From Thereva unica (taxonomy: Eukaryota > Arthropoda > Insecta > Diptera > Therevidae), in assembly GCA_949987705.1 (NCBI GenBank), contig OX465283.1:5188207-5252206 (forward strand): a stretch of DNA of 64,000 bases, read 5' to 3'. The position numbers were made by a program, and so were the translations under genes. Shown here piece after piece: positions 1-12,300 of this stretch. Each line of letters starts with the position of its first letter. Positions within the stretch are counted from its first letter, which is position 1. The notes below the pieces were generated by a model, which did not search any database, was not told the origin of the DNA, and saw nothing but the letters and a program-made list of their open reading frames with translations.

Positions 1-99
1 TTATTGTCGTTGCTCACTTAAATACTTTCGGGCTTTATAATGTAAGTAAACGTAAATCATGGCTTTTAATATTTGTACTAAAATTTATATTTCTTTCAG

Positions 100-3018
100 G
101 AATATTTATTTAATGCTGACACTGCCGTCCTTTTAACATTAGCAGACTTGTTTAGTAAGCTGCATAATACTGTAAACGCTGTACCAAAAAATCGATTAAT
201 GTTCATTATTTCGGAATCTGGGCCATTACTTAATTTCCAAGGAACTAAAAAATGGTTGGATGAAAATACACAAGTTCAAGTAAGTATTTTTTGACTCCAT
301 GCTGAAAGATCTGGATAGAATCATTGTACAAACGATGGATCAAACCATACCTAAGACTGAAAAACAAGACTGCATCGACTGTTACAGGAATTCCACAATT
401 GACAGCCAACAAATACAGAAAAGTTTACTGCTCTCGAGACTTAAATTGAAGATGAGCAGGACAGAGCAGTGTACGACGGAGGTTCGACCTGGAGAACCAG
501 GCATTATTAAATCATCTGCACAGAGAATCAAAGAAATCAGAAACACAGAGATCTGAGGATCGACATTTATTCGAATTCAGATTGCCCAGCAGACAATGGG
601 TAAATTCAAAAACTCATCACTGCCGCATCAATGCAGAATTCAGCTACAAACTTCAAATTGAACCGAAAAATACCCGTGATATATCCGATCCCGAAAAAAA
701 TAAAGTTAGCTCAAACCCTGCTAATCTCCGATCAGCAAGCTTTCTTCCAAACATCAGTGAAGTATTTGAAGTTGTAATTAATCGGTCCCAGTCAAGCTGG
801 GTTGAGAAAAATAAAATAATTCCGGGCAACAAGTTCGGATTCCGAGCGGAACATGGCTCTATCCATGGTTGCGCAAAATTGGTGTCGGCCATAGACTGGA
901 ACTTCAGTAAAAAACAGCGTATGGGAACATGGCTTGTCGACTTGGAGGTTTTCGACTCAGTGTGGTATAAAATGAGCGATCTCCTGCTTCGCGTGATCTG
1001 TGACATGATATGGTAAAAAATGGGAATTTTACCGCACAGGTCTTTGAAATTAAAAACGGGTTGCAACTCTGTGAACTCAACGCTGCTCTTCAAAATTTAT
1101 ATAAAGCGATCTAGTTGGATCCCTTCCGAGCGCCCTAACTATCACGGACGACCTCACTATATACAGGTCAGGACTGAAGAGTCGCGTAATCCAGACGCTA
1201 CTACAACACGACTTCGAGGAAATCGAGCTTTATGCTGATGATTGGAAATCGAAAATCTATCATGCGAAACGATCCTCTTTAGGGCTCTTCTTAATAAAGC
1301 TTCACGCGATGTTATGAGGAACTGGAGAGTTTTATATGCGAAGCCATGCGGGACAGACGCTGGTAAAGAAAACCAAGATTAAGTATCTAGGAATTGGATC
1401 AGTACGTGTTTTACGAGAGTCATATACGTGCTGCAATAGTCAAAGCCCGTAAGGCTTTCCTTTCCAAATGATGAAAAAGCTTTTTTAGTAAACACCTCAA
1501 CTCCAGAGTTAAAGTGAATTGCTGCAAGACCTTAGTCAGACCGGTACATGCCTACGGCTGTCGCGTATGGTGAAATATATCACCGTCATATATGGAGAAG
1601 ATGAGGGTGTTCGAAAGACAATGCTTAAGCATGTATAAAACACCCGAATCGAGTTTCAAAAAATTCCATTCCAATGATTTCCTATACAGAAAAGCAGCAG
1701 CCATGAAGATAAGACAATCTCATAATCAGATTGATTCGAAATCACGTTGTAAAAGCGACAGAGAGCAGCAATCGAGTCATTACAGAACTCCTTACACACT
1801 CTGTAGTCATCTGACTTAGGAGCCTGGACCAATATTGAATCTTAGAAGAGTGAAATTTCATATCCATGCTTAAAACTCTGTGCAACGTCGTTTTTGGTAT
1901 CATCAAAGTCAATGCATTCTAGCTTACGGACAAATTCTTGGCGAATACCAGAAAGTGTTGTATCCTCTGCGAGCTGTGGTGCACGAATCGTTAGCTTTAC
2001 TTCTGCGATAGTTACTGGACCGTCAAACTATATCCTGCTCCTCCATGCAACACTTTTACAAATATTCGCTTTAAGAAACTGTATATATCTCGTTATCTGC
2101 ATTGAAATTTTGATTTTGATTATAATTTCTTTTTCTATCCATTTCCTAGAACGTGGACTTTGTACTATGCCTGGACACGATCAGCCAACCACTATCGATC
2201 CCAACCGACTCAATATATATGCACGTTTCTAAACCACCAAAAGAAGGATCACCCATGAATAATTTCTACAAGCAATTGAAGACAACAGCGGCTAAATACA
2301 ACAATGTTACCGTCGAAGGTGTTCACAAGAAAATCAATCTAGCCGAAGTCATACTGGCCTGGGAACACGAACGCTTCAGTATGAAGAGATTCCCAGCATT
2401 TACACTGTCAACATTAAAAACGCATAAGGAGCCCGTCCGAACAACAATATTCAGAGACAATGAAGAAGATATCCTGAAGAATGCTCAACGAAATGCTAAA
2501 ATATTAGCAGAAGCCTTAGCTGGATACATTTATAATATTGAGGAGGGAGAGATATTCGCGGGTGCCATTGTAAGGGAGATTTTAGATTGAAGATATTACA
2601 GAAATTTATAAAGAAACATTTTTTAGGATGTCACAAAGAACTTCATCAAGCCATGGCTGAAAGTGAAGTCTGCATTTCATAATAACGATCTCAAAAACGG
2701 ATTCGAGAAGTATTTGAAAAATGTGAAAATAACTTACGAGAAACCAGACGCGAGGGAGCCAGATTTCATGTTGTACGATGGTCAAGATGGTGATCTGTTT
2801 GTTTATAGGTTTGTTGGCTCTGAAACAAAGTAATCAAAATGAAAACTAAATAATTTATTATATTTTGCAGAGTTAAGCCAGCGGTTTTCGATTTGTTCCT
2901 AACTGTAGCTATATCAGCATACTTGACTGCTGTGTATCTAGTCATACAGTATTTCCCACAAATGTATACATTCTTCTGTAGATTGAGCAAAACTCCAGTA
3001 AAATCCAAATCATATTGA
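100..3018 (+). CDS. NCLN: Nicalin (NCLN), 3' portion, four exons
   Basis: Nicalin is a single-pass ER membrane glycoprotein that works with NOMO and TMEM147 in the multipass-translocon (BOS) complex. Seen here are exons 100-279, 2150-2569, 2627-2808 and 2871-3018, joined by GT-AG introns with compatible phases (0, 0, then 2). The first exon encodes SESGPLLNFQGTKKWLDEN, a typical nicalin stretch. The second starts NVDFVLCLDTISQ and is rich in family-like residues. The third ends in DGQDGDLFVYR. The last encodes the single hydrophobic transmembrane segment (VFDLFLTVAISAYLTAVYLV) and a short basic tail ending KSKSY before TGA at 3016-3018. The N-terminal half, including the signal peptide, lies upstream of the window, since 1-99 is intron. 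The first intron seen is 1.87 kb, the others 57 and 62 bp. Exons carry no frameshift, so the gene looks functional. Confidence 0.93.
284..1830 (+). mobile_element. Degenerate Jockey-type non-LTR retrotransposon in nicalin intron
   Basis: Several broken frames in the same direction as nicalin read as parts of one ORF2. Positions 299-556 resemble the linker between endonuclease and reverse transcriptase. Positions 582-1016 carry the fingers and palm, with SFLPNISEVFEVVINR, then FGFRAEHGSIHGCAKLVSAI and a VDLEVFDSVW remnant of the first catalytic block. Around 1195-1235 there is an ELYADDW remnant of the YADD box. Positions 1592-1700 resemble the C-terminal region (MEKMRVFERQCLSMY). Many stops and frameshifts show it is inactive. 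The exact ends were not resolved and no target-site duplication was found. Confidence 0.75.
1846..2030 (-). other. Coding-like fragment of unknown origin, antisense in nicalin intron
   Basis: Read on the minus strand, this stretch is open for about 60 codons without an ATG. It has a balanced, protein-like composition (it includes DGPVTIAEVKLTIRAP and ECIDFDDTKNDVAQSFKHGY) and ends at a stop near 1846. I do not recognise the family. It sits just past the Jockey remnant and may be part of another element or a processed pseudogene. Confidence 0.3.
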
Positions 3019-3473
3019 TTTGTAGACTAGAAAACGGATTTTGTAGAGATTCTCTTAGTGCCCTGGAAATTTTAGCAATACCACACTACCAATTACTACT
3101 ACGGAGATTATATGACTTGGAGAGACAGACCACTTTACGCTTTCCCTTTTTGGGAAGAAAACAATTCCAATATCAGAACTTAAGCAATCTTACGTTTATT
3201 TCGATGTTTTTTTTTCTTCATTTTCTTTTTGTCTGCAATTAAATTGTGTTTTTGTGTAGTTTAAAATTTTCATTTTGGAAATTTACAATCTGGACGTATT
3301 TTATAGAGTAATATTGTTTATTTTAATTTTTTTTTTTCAAAATTCATGTTTAAACATTCTTGATGAAAATATTTGAGTAGTTCGCTTTTTTTTTGTTTCA
3401 TGTTTTGAATATATTCATTTATAAAAATTTGTGATCTTAGTGATCAAAATGAAGTTTATACCCAAAGAAAAAG

Positions 3474-3479
3474 AATAAA
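3474..3479 (+). promoter_or_regulatory. AATAAA polyadenylation signal of nicalin
   Basis: This canonical hexamer lies about 455 bases after the nicalin stop in an AT-rich 3' untranslated region. It is followed within 40 bases by T-rich sequence. It is the best candidate for the transcript end, but other signals cannot be excluded. Confidence 0.55.
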
Positions 3480-4050
3480 TTTATTGTTAAAAATATCCGT
3501 TTGTTTTATTACTTTCTTTTACTTAAATCTACGACAAATGATCTCCATTTATTTTGTAGGGGGATATTTGGAAAAATAGGTAAAGAAAGGAGGAGGGTGG
3601 TAGACCTGCCGAGTTGACCAGAACCGTGGACCCGAAGAAACTTGTCAAGGAACCGCATGGATACACGAACTTAAAATTCACGAAATAATGCTGCTGCATC
3701 CGGGGCAGTCGATGCGCCAGCACTGACGACCAGGAATGCTGGTGTGAAGTGGGTTACTGGCCGAACATCCACATTAGTCACACCGAAAATGGAAATTTAA
3801 TGCAATACAAAGGTCCCTGGGCTGGAAGTCGAGTCGTCACGTCGCGTCGTTTGAGTTGAAGAATCGGTCGAAACACGATTTTCAGTGCAGGGGCCTAAAC
3901 TCAACTTTGCATTTCCACTCTAGGCCTCTGTGCTGAAAATCGTAATCGACTGAAACGTCACTTTCTTTATCTCGAACGTCATGTCACGAAATACGATTCG
4001 ACTTTCAGCACAGACGCCAAAATATCAGTTGCTTCACTATCGGAACTACG
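3480..4050. repeat. Intergenic DNA with an inverted repeat at 3872-3954
   Basis: There is no coding signal. Arms near 3872-3897 and 3922-3954 are complementary and share a CGATTTTCAG core. A third related piece lies at 3988-4016. The layout suggests the end of a foldback or MITE-type repeat lying just before a retroelement fragment. Confidence 0.35.
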
Positions 4051-4051
4051 A

Positions 4052-4893
4052 CTTACCGGATCCGGGACATTGACGATCGTCCCGCCAACAATCAACGAAA
4101 CATTTGGCATTATAACCATCGGTGGAACGATGAAGACCCATATCGTATCCATTTATCCGCCAACCGAGACCAGCACGGACGCGAACAAGGACGAATTTTA
4201 CGACCAGCTTCAACAGACGATGGATATGATACCTCGAACCGAATTAATAATACTCGCGGGGGACTTGCAATTCACGAGCAGATTGAACCGGCTGGGAAGG
4301 AACGTGGGGCAAATTCGGACAAGCAGTAATTAACGACAAAGGCTTACGCCTGCTTCCCGGCGCTCACAATACCGGACGATATCGATGCAGAAGAAAGGCA
4401 ATTGGCGCAGTCTATTGTAAAGTGTGCAATGGAGTTGTGTCCACCTATTCGTAAACGGACGCAGCCATGGATCTCGCATCAGCCTCGTTGATCAGCGGAG
4501 CGAAAGAAACACCTCGACTTTGAGCAATACCAAAGAAGTTCGACAGAAAATGTGTACTGGAATAAGCAGAAGCGTACTGGAATAAGATTGTGGACGACAT
4601 GGAAGAAGCGGCGTCGAGGCACGAGTACCGGACGTTGTACAAGACAATCCGGCTGTTAGGCGGCAAAAGAACATCAAAAAATCGAATGGAACTTTCGTGA
4701 CCTCTCCCTATGGGCGCCTGCAGCGGCATCTTCAGGTGTGTAACAACCACCCACCATAAGGTTCAGCACCCGAATCGCCTATTATCGAACAGCCGACGAA
4801 TCAGTTTCTCGATACCGAACCAATAATTATTGAGGTGAAGACAATAAAATCGCTGAAAAAAGGAAAAGTGCCGCTGAGATGATCAACAATGAA
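4052..4893 (+). mobile_element. RTE-like family A fragment (endonuclease to linker), internally deleted
   Basis: This is a copy of the family that recurs at 11885, 16173, 40883 and 48096. The frame 4070-4333 encodes endonuclease/exonuclease/phosphatase-type sequence, with TDANKDEFYDQLQQTMDMIP and IILAGDLQF, where the family has GDFN. A deletion near 4325-4370 joins the end of the endonuclease to the linker before the reverse transcriptase (MELCPPIRKRTQPW). The copy stops in the KSLKNGKASGID-like block just before the reverse transcriptase. The endonuclease resembles that of BovB/RTE-type elements often annotated as craniofacial development protein 2-like. It is inactive. Confidence 0.7.
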
Positions 4894-4940
4894 CACAAAC
4901 AAAAGTAAGCGAATTTAACGCGATAACAGAAAAGTACACA

Positions 4941-4970
4941 CTCACACACACACACACACACACACACACA
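4941..4970. repeat. (CA)n microsatellite
   Basis: About fourteen uninterrupted CA dinucleotides follow a short impure CA-rich lead-in. They lie between two retroelement fragments. Confidence 0.9.
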
Positions 4971-4974
4971 TCTA

Positions 4975-5460
4975 TCGTCTGCATACATATGAATCTTAGA
5001 ATATCGTTAGCAAAATACTGAATAAATGAGGTCCTAGAATAGAGCCTTGGTGGACTTCAGCGTGGAGTAGTGCACTTGAGGTAGCCACCAAGTTTAACCT
5101 TTTGAGAGCGGTTTGTAAGAAACTTTGCAAAAGCTAAGAGCAGAAAGAACAAATGTTTGCGCAGAAGCAGGACATGATTGAAGGCTGTGATGTTTACGAA
5201 AGCCAGATTGTAGCCATCAGCTTTTCAAGGAGTTTTGCCAAAAATGGAAGGATGCTGATAGGCCGAAAATCTGAGGGGCAGGTAGGAGAGTGCAATGATA
5301 AAAAATGATTAAAATATGGTTCGAAGTCCATGGAAGCTTTGGTACTGTGAGGCAAGAGTTGAGAATGTGAGTTAAAAAGGGCAATAGACAAGCTATTAGC
5401 ATTTTTAAGAGACCTGGGGCTGTACTCCCGAAGACCAGACGATAAAGAAACAAAACGAAA
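4975..5460 (-). mobile_element. Reverse transcriptase fragment, Jockey/R1-like
   Basis: The minus-strand frame 5194-5502 includes SDFRPISILPFLAKLLEKLM, which matches the conserved RPISLLP...K..E block of non-LTR reverse transcriptases. Continuing to about 4975 on the same strand, degenerate sequence resembles the G..QGSILGP and DD blocks. Stops and frameshifts interrupt it. The left end meets the CA repeat. Confidence 0.6.
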
Positions 5461-5625
5461 TAACGAGACGAGACGAAACAGGCGCTTGACTAGAATCCGC
5501 AAGGAACCTGTCGAGTTGGAAGACCTAGAACAACGTGGAGGAGAACCTTTCTAAAAGAGCCCAAAACAAGACGATAGCTGTTGTCGCAATAGGTCACATG
5601 CGGAATTAAAGGAGCAGAAGAACAA
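5460..5625 (+). mobile_element. Family B non-LTR 3' end (copy B1)
   Basis: This matches the 3' part of the element at 36380-36790, 58509-58828 and 62255-62530. It has the same path of ACTAGAATCCGCAAGGA, GTCGAGTTGGAAGA, AACGTGGAGGAGAA, and an ATTAAAGGAGCAGAAGAA-type end. In better copies the family encodes the C-terminus of a reverse-transcriptase ORF (WNPQG...TWRR...W..L...AQNRVRWRA). This copy is short and decayed. Confidence 0.6.
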
Positions 5626-6149
5626 GATTTGAAGTGAAGTTTAATCATTGCTCATAACGGGCTCTCTTTCTTTTTCACATTTTAGAACCTTCTAGTACAA
5701 AATATTTTGTTAAATTTTGTTGAACCTCGCAGGCCTCACATTTTCCCGCATGGCCACCCCTGCTATATCCCCAAGTTTCTGTACACATTGCTTACGGCCA
5801 ACGATCACTAGACCCGCGCTGGCTCCCGGTTGTTGCTCTTAAAACAAAATTAAAATATAATTATCCATACTTTTTCCTTTATAAAAAAAAATTTAATTCA
5901 TACACTTATTTAAATAAAAATATTTATGTAGACTTCCATTATTCTAAAAAAATATTTCACAGATACAAAACCTAGTGTGTGTAGAGTGTAATAAGCTAAA
6001 TCTTGAATTCCATTCAAGTTGTTCAAATTTAAAAAGAAACATTTTTTTAAAGAGCGAAATAAACAAATCAACCAAGAAGTCTTATTCTATATGTCTATGT
6101 ACAAGCCACATCACGGAAATTGTTGCATGCGGCACGCTTTGTTTTTACC
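5626..6149. other. AT-rich spacer between repeats and the CENP-C stop
   Basis: No gene is seen. The region downstream of the CENP-C stop (read on the minus strand) is very AT-rich and would hold its 3' untranslated region. A minus-strand ATTAAA-type hexamer lies near 5892, but I cannot tell whether it is used. Confidence 0.4.
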
Positions 6150-6364
6150 TTAAATCTTTATGAAAAATAATATGGAGCATTGATCGGTGTTATTATTAAT
6201 AACATAGCGAGTGCCTGAAAGGGAACAAATTGGAATTGTTGTTGTTTATAAATAAAATGTTGCTGTTTCCTACCTTGAGGGATTGTCACAAAGTCGCCGT
6301 TTTTTACGTTAAAGCACTTCTGGTCTAAACTAATCGTTAGCTTTCCGACTAAAATCAGCAATTT
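6150..6364 (-). other. Last two CENP-C exons: second half of the cupin fold
   Basis: Exons 6364-6274 and 6214-6150 are separated by a 59-bp intron (donor GTAGGA, acceptor CCCTTTCAG). They encode the beta-strands of the cupin that dimerises CENP-C. Without splicing, the frame reads on into the intron and makes a false extension. The spliced version gives the expected IPQGTRYVINNNTDQ then ILFFIKI ending. The 3.5-kb intron before them splits the cupin between the SKNKEM and KLLILVG segments. Confidence 0.88.
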
Positions 6365-9300
6365 CTAAAGTATTAACAAAAAGGAAAAAAATATTAAAAA
6401 TAAGTTAAAGAAGGTTTCGAATTTCGTTTGCGTCATTCCATATCAAATCGAAAATCATAAATTTTGTGTGCTGACTCTCACCAATTTTGTTAAACCTTTG
6501 ACATACTCGCAGGGTTTGAGAAAAGAAAAACAGAAATACATTTGCTCTAACGAAAGAAATAGTTGACCCTCCGAGAGAAGACAAGAGAAAAACTGTAGTT
6601 GAAGAAAACCGGGCCTGAATGCAACTCGAGGTCTCTGATAATCATTCCTCTTCTAACCAACCACAGCAAGTCGGGGCCGGTCATGTTCAAGATTTTATTT
6701 GTGATAATTTGGACTCCTTCTTGTCCCTCCCCGTGTAGTGGACACATAAGTACCAAAACATGAGGACTCGCAACACAAGAATTACATTACGCTAAAATTC
6801 GGCGTGTGCCTTCCTATAGTTCTATATTCTAAAGGCCTTTTCGCAGGTCAGTATTACTTGGCTCGCACCCTGCAGCATTCGTCGAGTCGCTCGTTTGGCT
6901 GGCCGGCTAAACAATCGCAGGGCTATTGTGCTACTTTCTGAAGTTTGCATAACTGCGTAAAATTTTGTCTATAGGATTTAGCCATATCTTAAGACCCCCA
7001 TTCACACCCAGGTCGCCGGCAGGCCATGGCCTGAAAGCTTTCGCCTTGAGGCCAAGTCATAGAAATATAAACTAACGAGGAACGTCTGTGTCGTGTAAAA
7101 ACCCTGTACATGAGCAACTGCAATAAAGGTAGCTTGTTTAAAAGGACAGTAATAATTTCCTATATCCATCGTCTACTCCAATCAACGCAGTTCCTAAAGA
7201 AACTGTCTGGCACTATGTGGAAAGCCAACTGGTTGGGACTTATTCGCTTTTTCTAAGCCACCGACTGGAATTTGTGCTTCCGCAGTGCCAGTGTGAACTA
7301 TGCCGCTTCCTGTATTGGGTTCAATGGGGAATGTAGGAACGCAATTCAAGCTAAGGAAGCCGCTTATAAGGCGTACAGACGTTCCCCCAACGAGTCACTT
7401 CAGCGTGAGTATATCAAGTCGAGAAACTTCTGTAATAATATCATCAGGAGGGTCAAAACATGGCTAAACTTCTGCGCAAACTTTTTGCCCTGTCATATTT
7501 CTCCGGAGTTTATCCCAACTCTTGGAAACTAGCTCATGTTCAGCCCATTCCCAAAAAAGTGAAGCCAGTGACCCTTTAAACTAACGCCCAATAGCAATAA
7601 CTTCTGTTCTCTCCAAAATATCATTGAGACAATAATCAATTGATGAAATATCTAGAATCTAACCAAATTATTCACGACAGGCAATACGGTTTCAGACCAA
7701 CAAGGTCTACTGGCGAGCTTCTTGTGTGTCTGACAAGAACACATTAACCAAAACATTCATGGCTTCGGTGAGTCTGGTCTGGTTGCTCTGGATATCTTCA
7801 AGGCCTTCGACAGAGTATGGCATCTCGTTCTGCTGTCTAAACTTATGAACTCAACGCTCTTAACGCGGACATTAAACTCATTCTTAATTGAGGCCGCAAG
7901 AATCGTGTCGAGTTCAACGAAACCAAAAACAAATACTGGCTATTCTCCACTAAAACCTTCACCAAACTTCCCTTCATTTCTGTGGGCGAGGATAATATAA
8001 AAGTTGATGCATATCTTAACATTCTCGGCTTGATTTTATCCAACGATCTGCGATGGAATAATCACATACTCCAAGTCACCAAACAAGCGTATCAATTCCG
8101 CGGCTTAACAGATGCAAGTTTCTTCTTCATCCAGCTACAATCTACGGTATCATGCCAAAATCCAGAAAGGCAAAATCCAGAAGCGACAAAATCCAGAAAA
8201 CTTTTAAAAATCCCGAAACGACAAAATCCAGAAATGACAAAATCCAGAAACGACAAAATCCTGATTTTGCCGAATTAGCAAAACAAACTTATAATTGAAG
8301 TTGGTCTAGAATTTTCAAAAAATCGAAATTTTTTTTACGAAAGCATAGCCTTCGGAGAGGATCGCGCGATTTTTTATTCTGGATTTTGTCATTTCTGGAT
8401 TTTGTCGTTTCTGGATTTTGTCGTTTCTGGATTTTGTCATTTCTGGATTTTGTCGTTTCTGGATTTTGTCATTTCTGGATTTTGTCGTTTCTGGATTTTG
8501 TCTTTCCGGATTTTGACTTTCTGGATTTTGTCATTCTGGATTAAGACACATATCCACAATCTACAAGCCCTACATTCGGGCCCGCCTTGAATACAACTGG
8601 TATATCTGGGCGAGCGCCCCTAAAACCACCTTGACTGGACTAGACAAGGTGCAAATCCCTTCAGATCAAGGTTACTACTCTACATTGTACCATGTCTTGA
8701 AAGACATGACGGACTAGTAGTACAAAGGGTGACTCCTAAGCTTCATCTTACCACAAAAAAAAAGATACAGGGTATTTACGAAAAACAGAAACTTGAGTAA
8801 CCCATTTATATAGAAGATATCTACGTAGAAAAATCTCAATATTCTTCGTTCTTTTAGCATTTTGAGATTTTCAATAATTTTTTCCTCGGCCGAGATGGTG
8901 TGGGGATTAGAGACGACCTGCAACACTATCTTTATTGAACGTCCAGAAAGGAAACGTTTAATCAATTTCCTTAGAAGTGATTGGATATCAAAAGCTTTGG
9001 AGGGCCAATCTCGAACAGCCAGAGCAGACTCATCAAAGCGATGGATGTTTTGAAATGCTCTGTTAGATATTCTCTCCACCTTTTTGTTACCCTATCATCT
9101 AAGTTTTTGCAGATGTCCGTTCGTGGCTGAAACTTATTGCTGATTTGGCGAGTTCCTTTGTTCACTTGTCTAATTCTCCCTTCATTGAAGTCTTCCTGTA
9201 TATGTAGGATTTTCCTGTTTTTCTGTTGGGGTTTTTCGTTTTAGCTTGAAGGCTTCCATCCTTGATTTTGTAGACCTTGCGATGTACTCCCGGTGGCTAT

Positions 9301-12300
9301 TCTTTCTTCAATTGCGGATCTACAGACCGGATCAAAACAGTCATTTCTAGTCTGTCTGAGGACCCAGCCTAGTGCCTCTTCAGGTACTTTTAATTTGTTC
9401 CAATTTCTCGTTGATGTCGGGCTGTTCTTCTATTTCTCTCAAATTTTCTATGATAGCATTCTGGTAGGTATCTCTTCTTTCTTCAAGTTTTAGATTATCT
9501 ATGTCGTATTTTAGTTGTATGTGCTCTCTGACCGTTTCCCACGTGCGGAAACCCAGCAGAACGAGACCCGGTTTTTTCTGGCCAGACTTTTGAAGCACAT
9601 CAAAACGCCGTGCAATTATTTTGGAGAAAAACGGCAGCCTGGCATATGTCCATTGACTGTATTGAGCATCATTTATGCAGACAGAAATAACTAAAAATTA
9701 ATTGCTAACGGAGTCGGAAATAATTAATTTGTATTTTGCTTTTCTTTGGCCCTACGAGTACGTAAAATTTAAACAAAATTGTCACACGTGTGGTTAACTT
9801 TCTATGGAATATGACCAATTTATATTCTTACCATTTCTTTGTTCTTTGATTTCGATCTTGGCTTCTGCGAGTTTGGATAAAATTTCATGTAGCCATAGTT
9901 ATTATCTTTTCCAGTATAGTTTGCATATTCCACACCGTTGAGCTCGTTAATCACAAGATTTTCTATGCATGCTGAATTTAAATATCCTCAAAAATTTGTT
10001 TTCTTTGATTAAAATGATTTGAAAAAAATATTTACCTATCTTAATCTTATCGGAAGATAATAGCTTAAAGACATCCCTATTCTGTTGCAAGTAAGGCGGT
10101 GAATTATTTACCAGCCAGTCTAGCAAGAAATCTTTGGTACCCTAAAATAAATAAAAATTACTTGTAACAATATCACCAAATTATCGCCTTACATCGTTTT
10201 GTTGTCGCTTTTCGCTACTATGTACCGTATCGACCGGTTCTGCTGCTAGTGTTGACATTCCGATATTTTCATCAGCAGTACCAATTCCATCATCACTGGA
10301 TGCTGCTGCATTTGCATTATTTTGTGGTCGAGTATACGATGATGCAAGAGATTTCTCTGAACTATTATCTAGCGTTGAATTATCTTGAGCTGGCTTTGTT
10401 GTGGCTTTCTTACGTTGTGGCGGCGGGGCTGGTGGTGGTGGCATTATTTCGCATGATAATTTCCTGATTTCAGTTTGATTCTCATTGGTTGCTGTAAGTT
10501 TTAAACGTTTTTTATTTGGTTTTTCACTACTAATTCTAGGAGATTCTTTACGCTTCCGTAACGTCTCTTCTAAATTTTCTTTAAGCTGATCAAATAAATC
10601 ACAAACGGTTTTATCACCATCATCGTTTTGCTGCTTCTTTTCCGTACCTAATTGTTGTGATTGTATATTTTTCTTTTTATGCTGTACTCTTTGCCTTTCA
10701 GACTTTTTTAGCATATTCCGCACTTCCGCGTTTTTCAAATCGATAAGTTTTTGTGCTTCGCCAGTGTTGGTCCAATATTGTATTGGTGGTCGATGTGTAC
10801 GCTTTGAGCGTCTTAGGCCAACCTGTGCGGAATCATCATCTTCTGAAAGTAAATTACTGATTTTGTTAATATTAAAATAATAAAAAATTTCGCAATTTTT
10901 TTACCTAATAATAAAGCGTCAATTTCTTGATTTTTATTTTTACTTGCTGTCTTTGCGTCACGTCTTGTCTTTGCTTTAGACTGCGCTTTGGCTTTATTTG
11001 CATTTGTTTCACTGTTCTGCCTGTTTTCTCCTTGTTCGGCATATTCATCGTTATTATTAGCTGATTTCTTTTCAATCAGAGTCTGTTTTGTTATGGTATT
11101 ACTACCGTCATCATCCGAGTCAATATTAGTATTATGATTTACTAAATCAGCCCTATCATTGTTACTTCTCAATCCACCACGCCTCCTATGCTTTTGTTTC
11201 TTGCTGTTATCCACAAAATTATCAGAAGTCGATGATATATCATTTCCAAGCCAATCTTGTAATTCCGGCTCAACCGAAATTGGTTCAAGTGGTATTTCTA
11301 CATTATTGTTAACATTCGCTGCATTACTATTCTTCCTCTTAATATTCTTAGATTGTTTCAATATTTTCTTCTCTTTTGCCTGTTTTTTTTTATTAGTCTC
11401 CGATACTGTTTGTTCTGTAGATTGACTACATTCAAGATGATCATCATCCTGCGTTGTTGTATTCTTCGTCTTTTTGTTACGTTTCGGACGTGCTACTGGA
11501 GTAGACGGTCTTACAAACATACCATCATCATTATCGTCTACATGCTTCGAAAGTGCTTCTGTTTCGTCCTTTCTTTCAGCATAACTTGATTTACGTTTTG
11601 ATTCCGCTTTTGTTATCTTTTCATCACTTTTTTCTTTCGATTCATTTTGCTTCTTTCCTTTATTTTTTAGCGTACTAGTAGAAGAACCAGATAACGTATT
11701 TTCCCTACTGAGGGAGATTGAGCCAGAACTATCCAAATCATCATCAGATCTGCCTTTAGAATATAATTTCCTTTTTGCAAAACTTTCCGTCCTCTTCTTC
11801 TTTTTGTTTACTCTTTTAGACAACTCTAAGTAAGGTGTGACGATCGTGCTCACCTAAATGAAAAATATTAGTTACTTAAACCTCGGACTTGGCACGTCTT
11901 ATTCTTGCAAAAGGGCACTTAAACTTATCGGAGAAGACGCCGTTTGCTCCACGATCAATTCTTTGGGCTTCAAACGTCCTATCGTCCTAGTCACACCCAA
12001 AATGAAAATGCAATTCGCCACGTGGAATGTACGAAAAGGACATAAGGTCGGCCAAAAGGTAATCGCAGCAATGGAATTGGATCCGGGACATTGACGATCG
12101 TTCCACCAACAATTGACGAATATTTGATGCTTTACTATAACGGTGGTGAGAGACGAAAGGCCGGCGTTGGATTTATGGTCGATCGAAGGGCTGCCAGCAG
12201 CGTTATCGCATTCTAACCGATATCCGAGCGATTGGCGGTTATAACCATCGATGGAACGATCAAGACCAATATCGTATCCGTTTATGCGCCAGTTGAGACC

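Larger units (their letters stand above)
6365..9831 (-). other. CENP-C intron 9, filled with transposons
   Basis: This 3467-bp intron separates the two halves of the cupin coding sequence. From low to high coordinates it holds unassigned AT-rich DNA (6365-7145), a + strand Jockey remnant (7150-8650) interrupted by a foldback element (8146-8555), a SINE-like fragment (8655-8762) and a minus-strand RTE-like linker fragment (8765-9640). No further CENP-C exon was seen, and the flanking exons join in frame. Confidence 0.75.

Noticed and set aside
6158..6361. Single-exon small protein on the minus strand
   Set aside because: The frame reads through a 59-bp intron. With splicing at GTAGGA and CCCTTTCAG it becomes the proper end of the CENP-C cupin.
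8402..8590. Repeat-containing small protein (FLDFVVSGFCHFWILS...)
   Set aside because: It is translation of the 16-bp minisatellite arm of a foldback element, not a gene.
10249..10467. Plus-strand frame overlapping the CENP-C motif exon
   Set aside because: It is the antisense shadow of a real exon and shows no domain.
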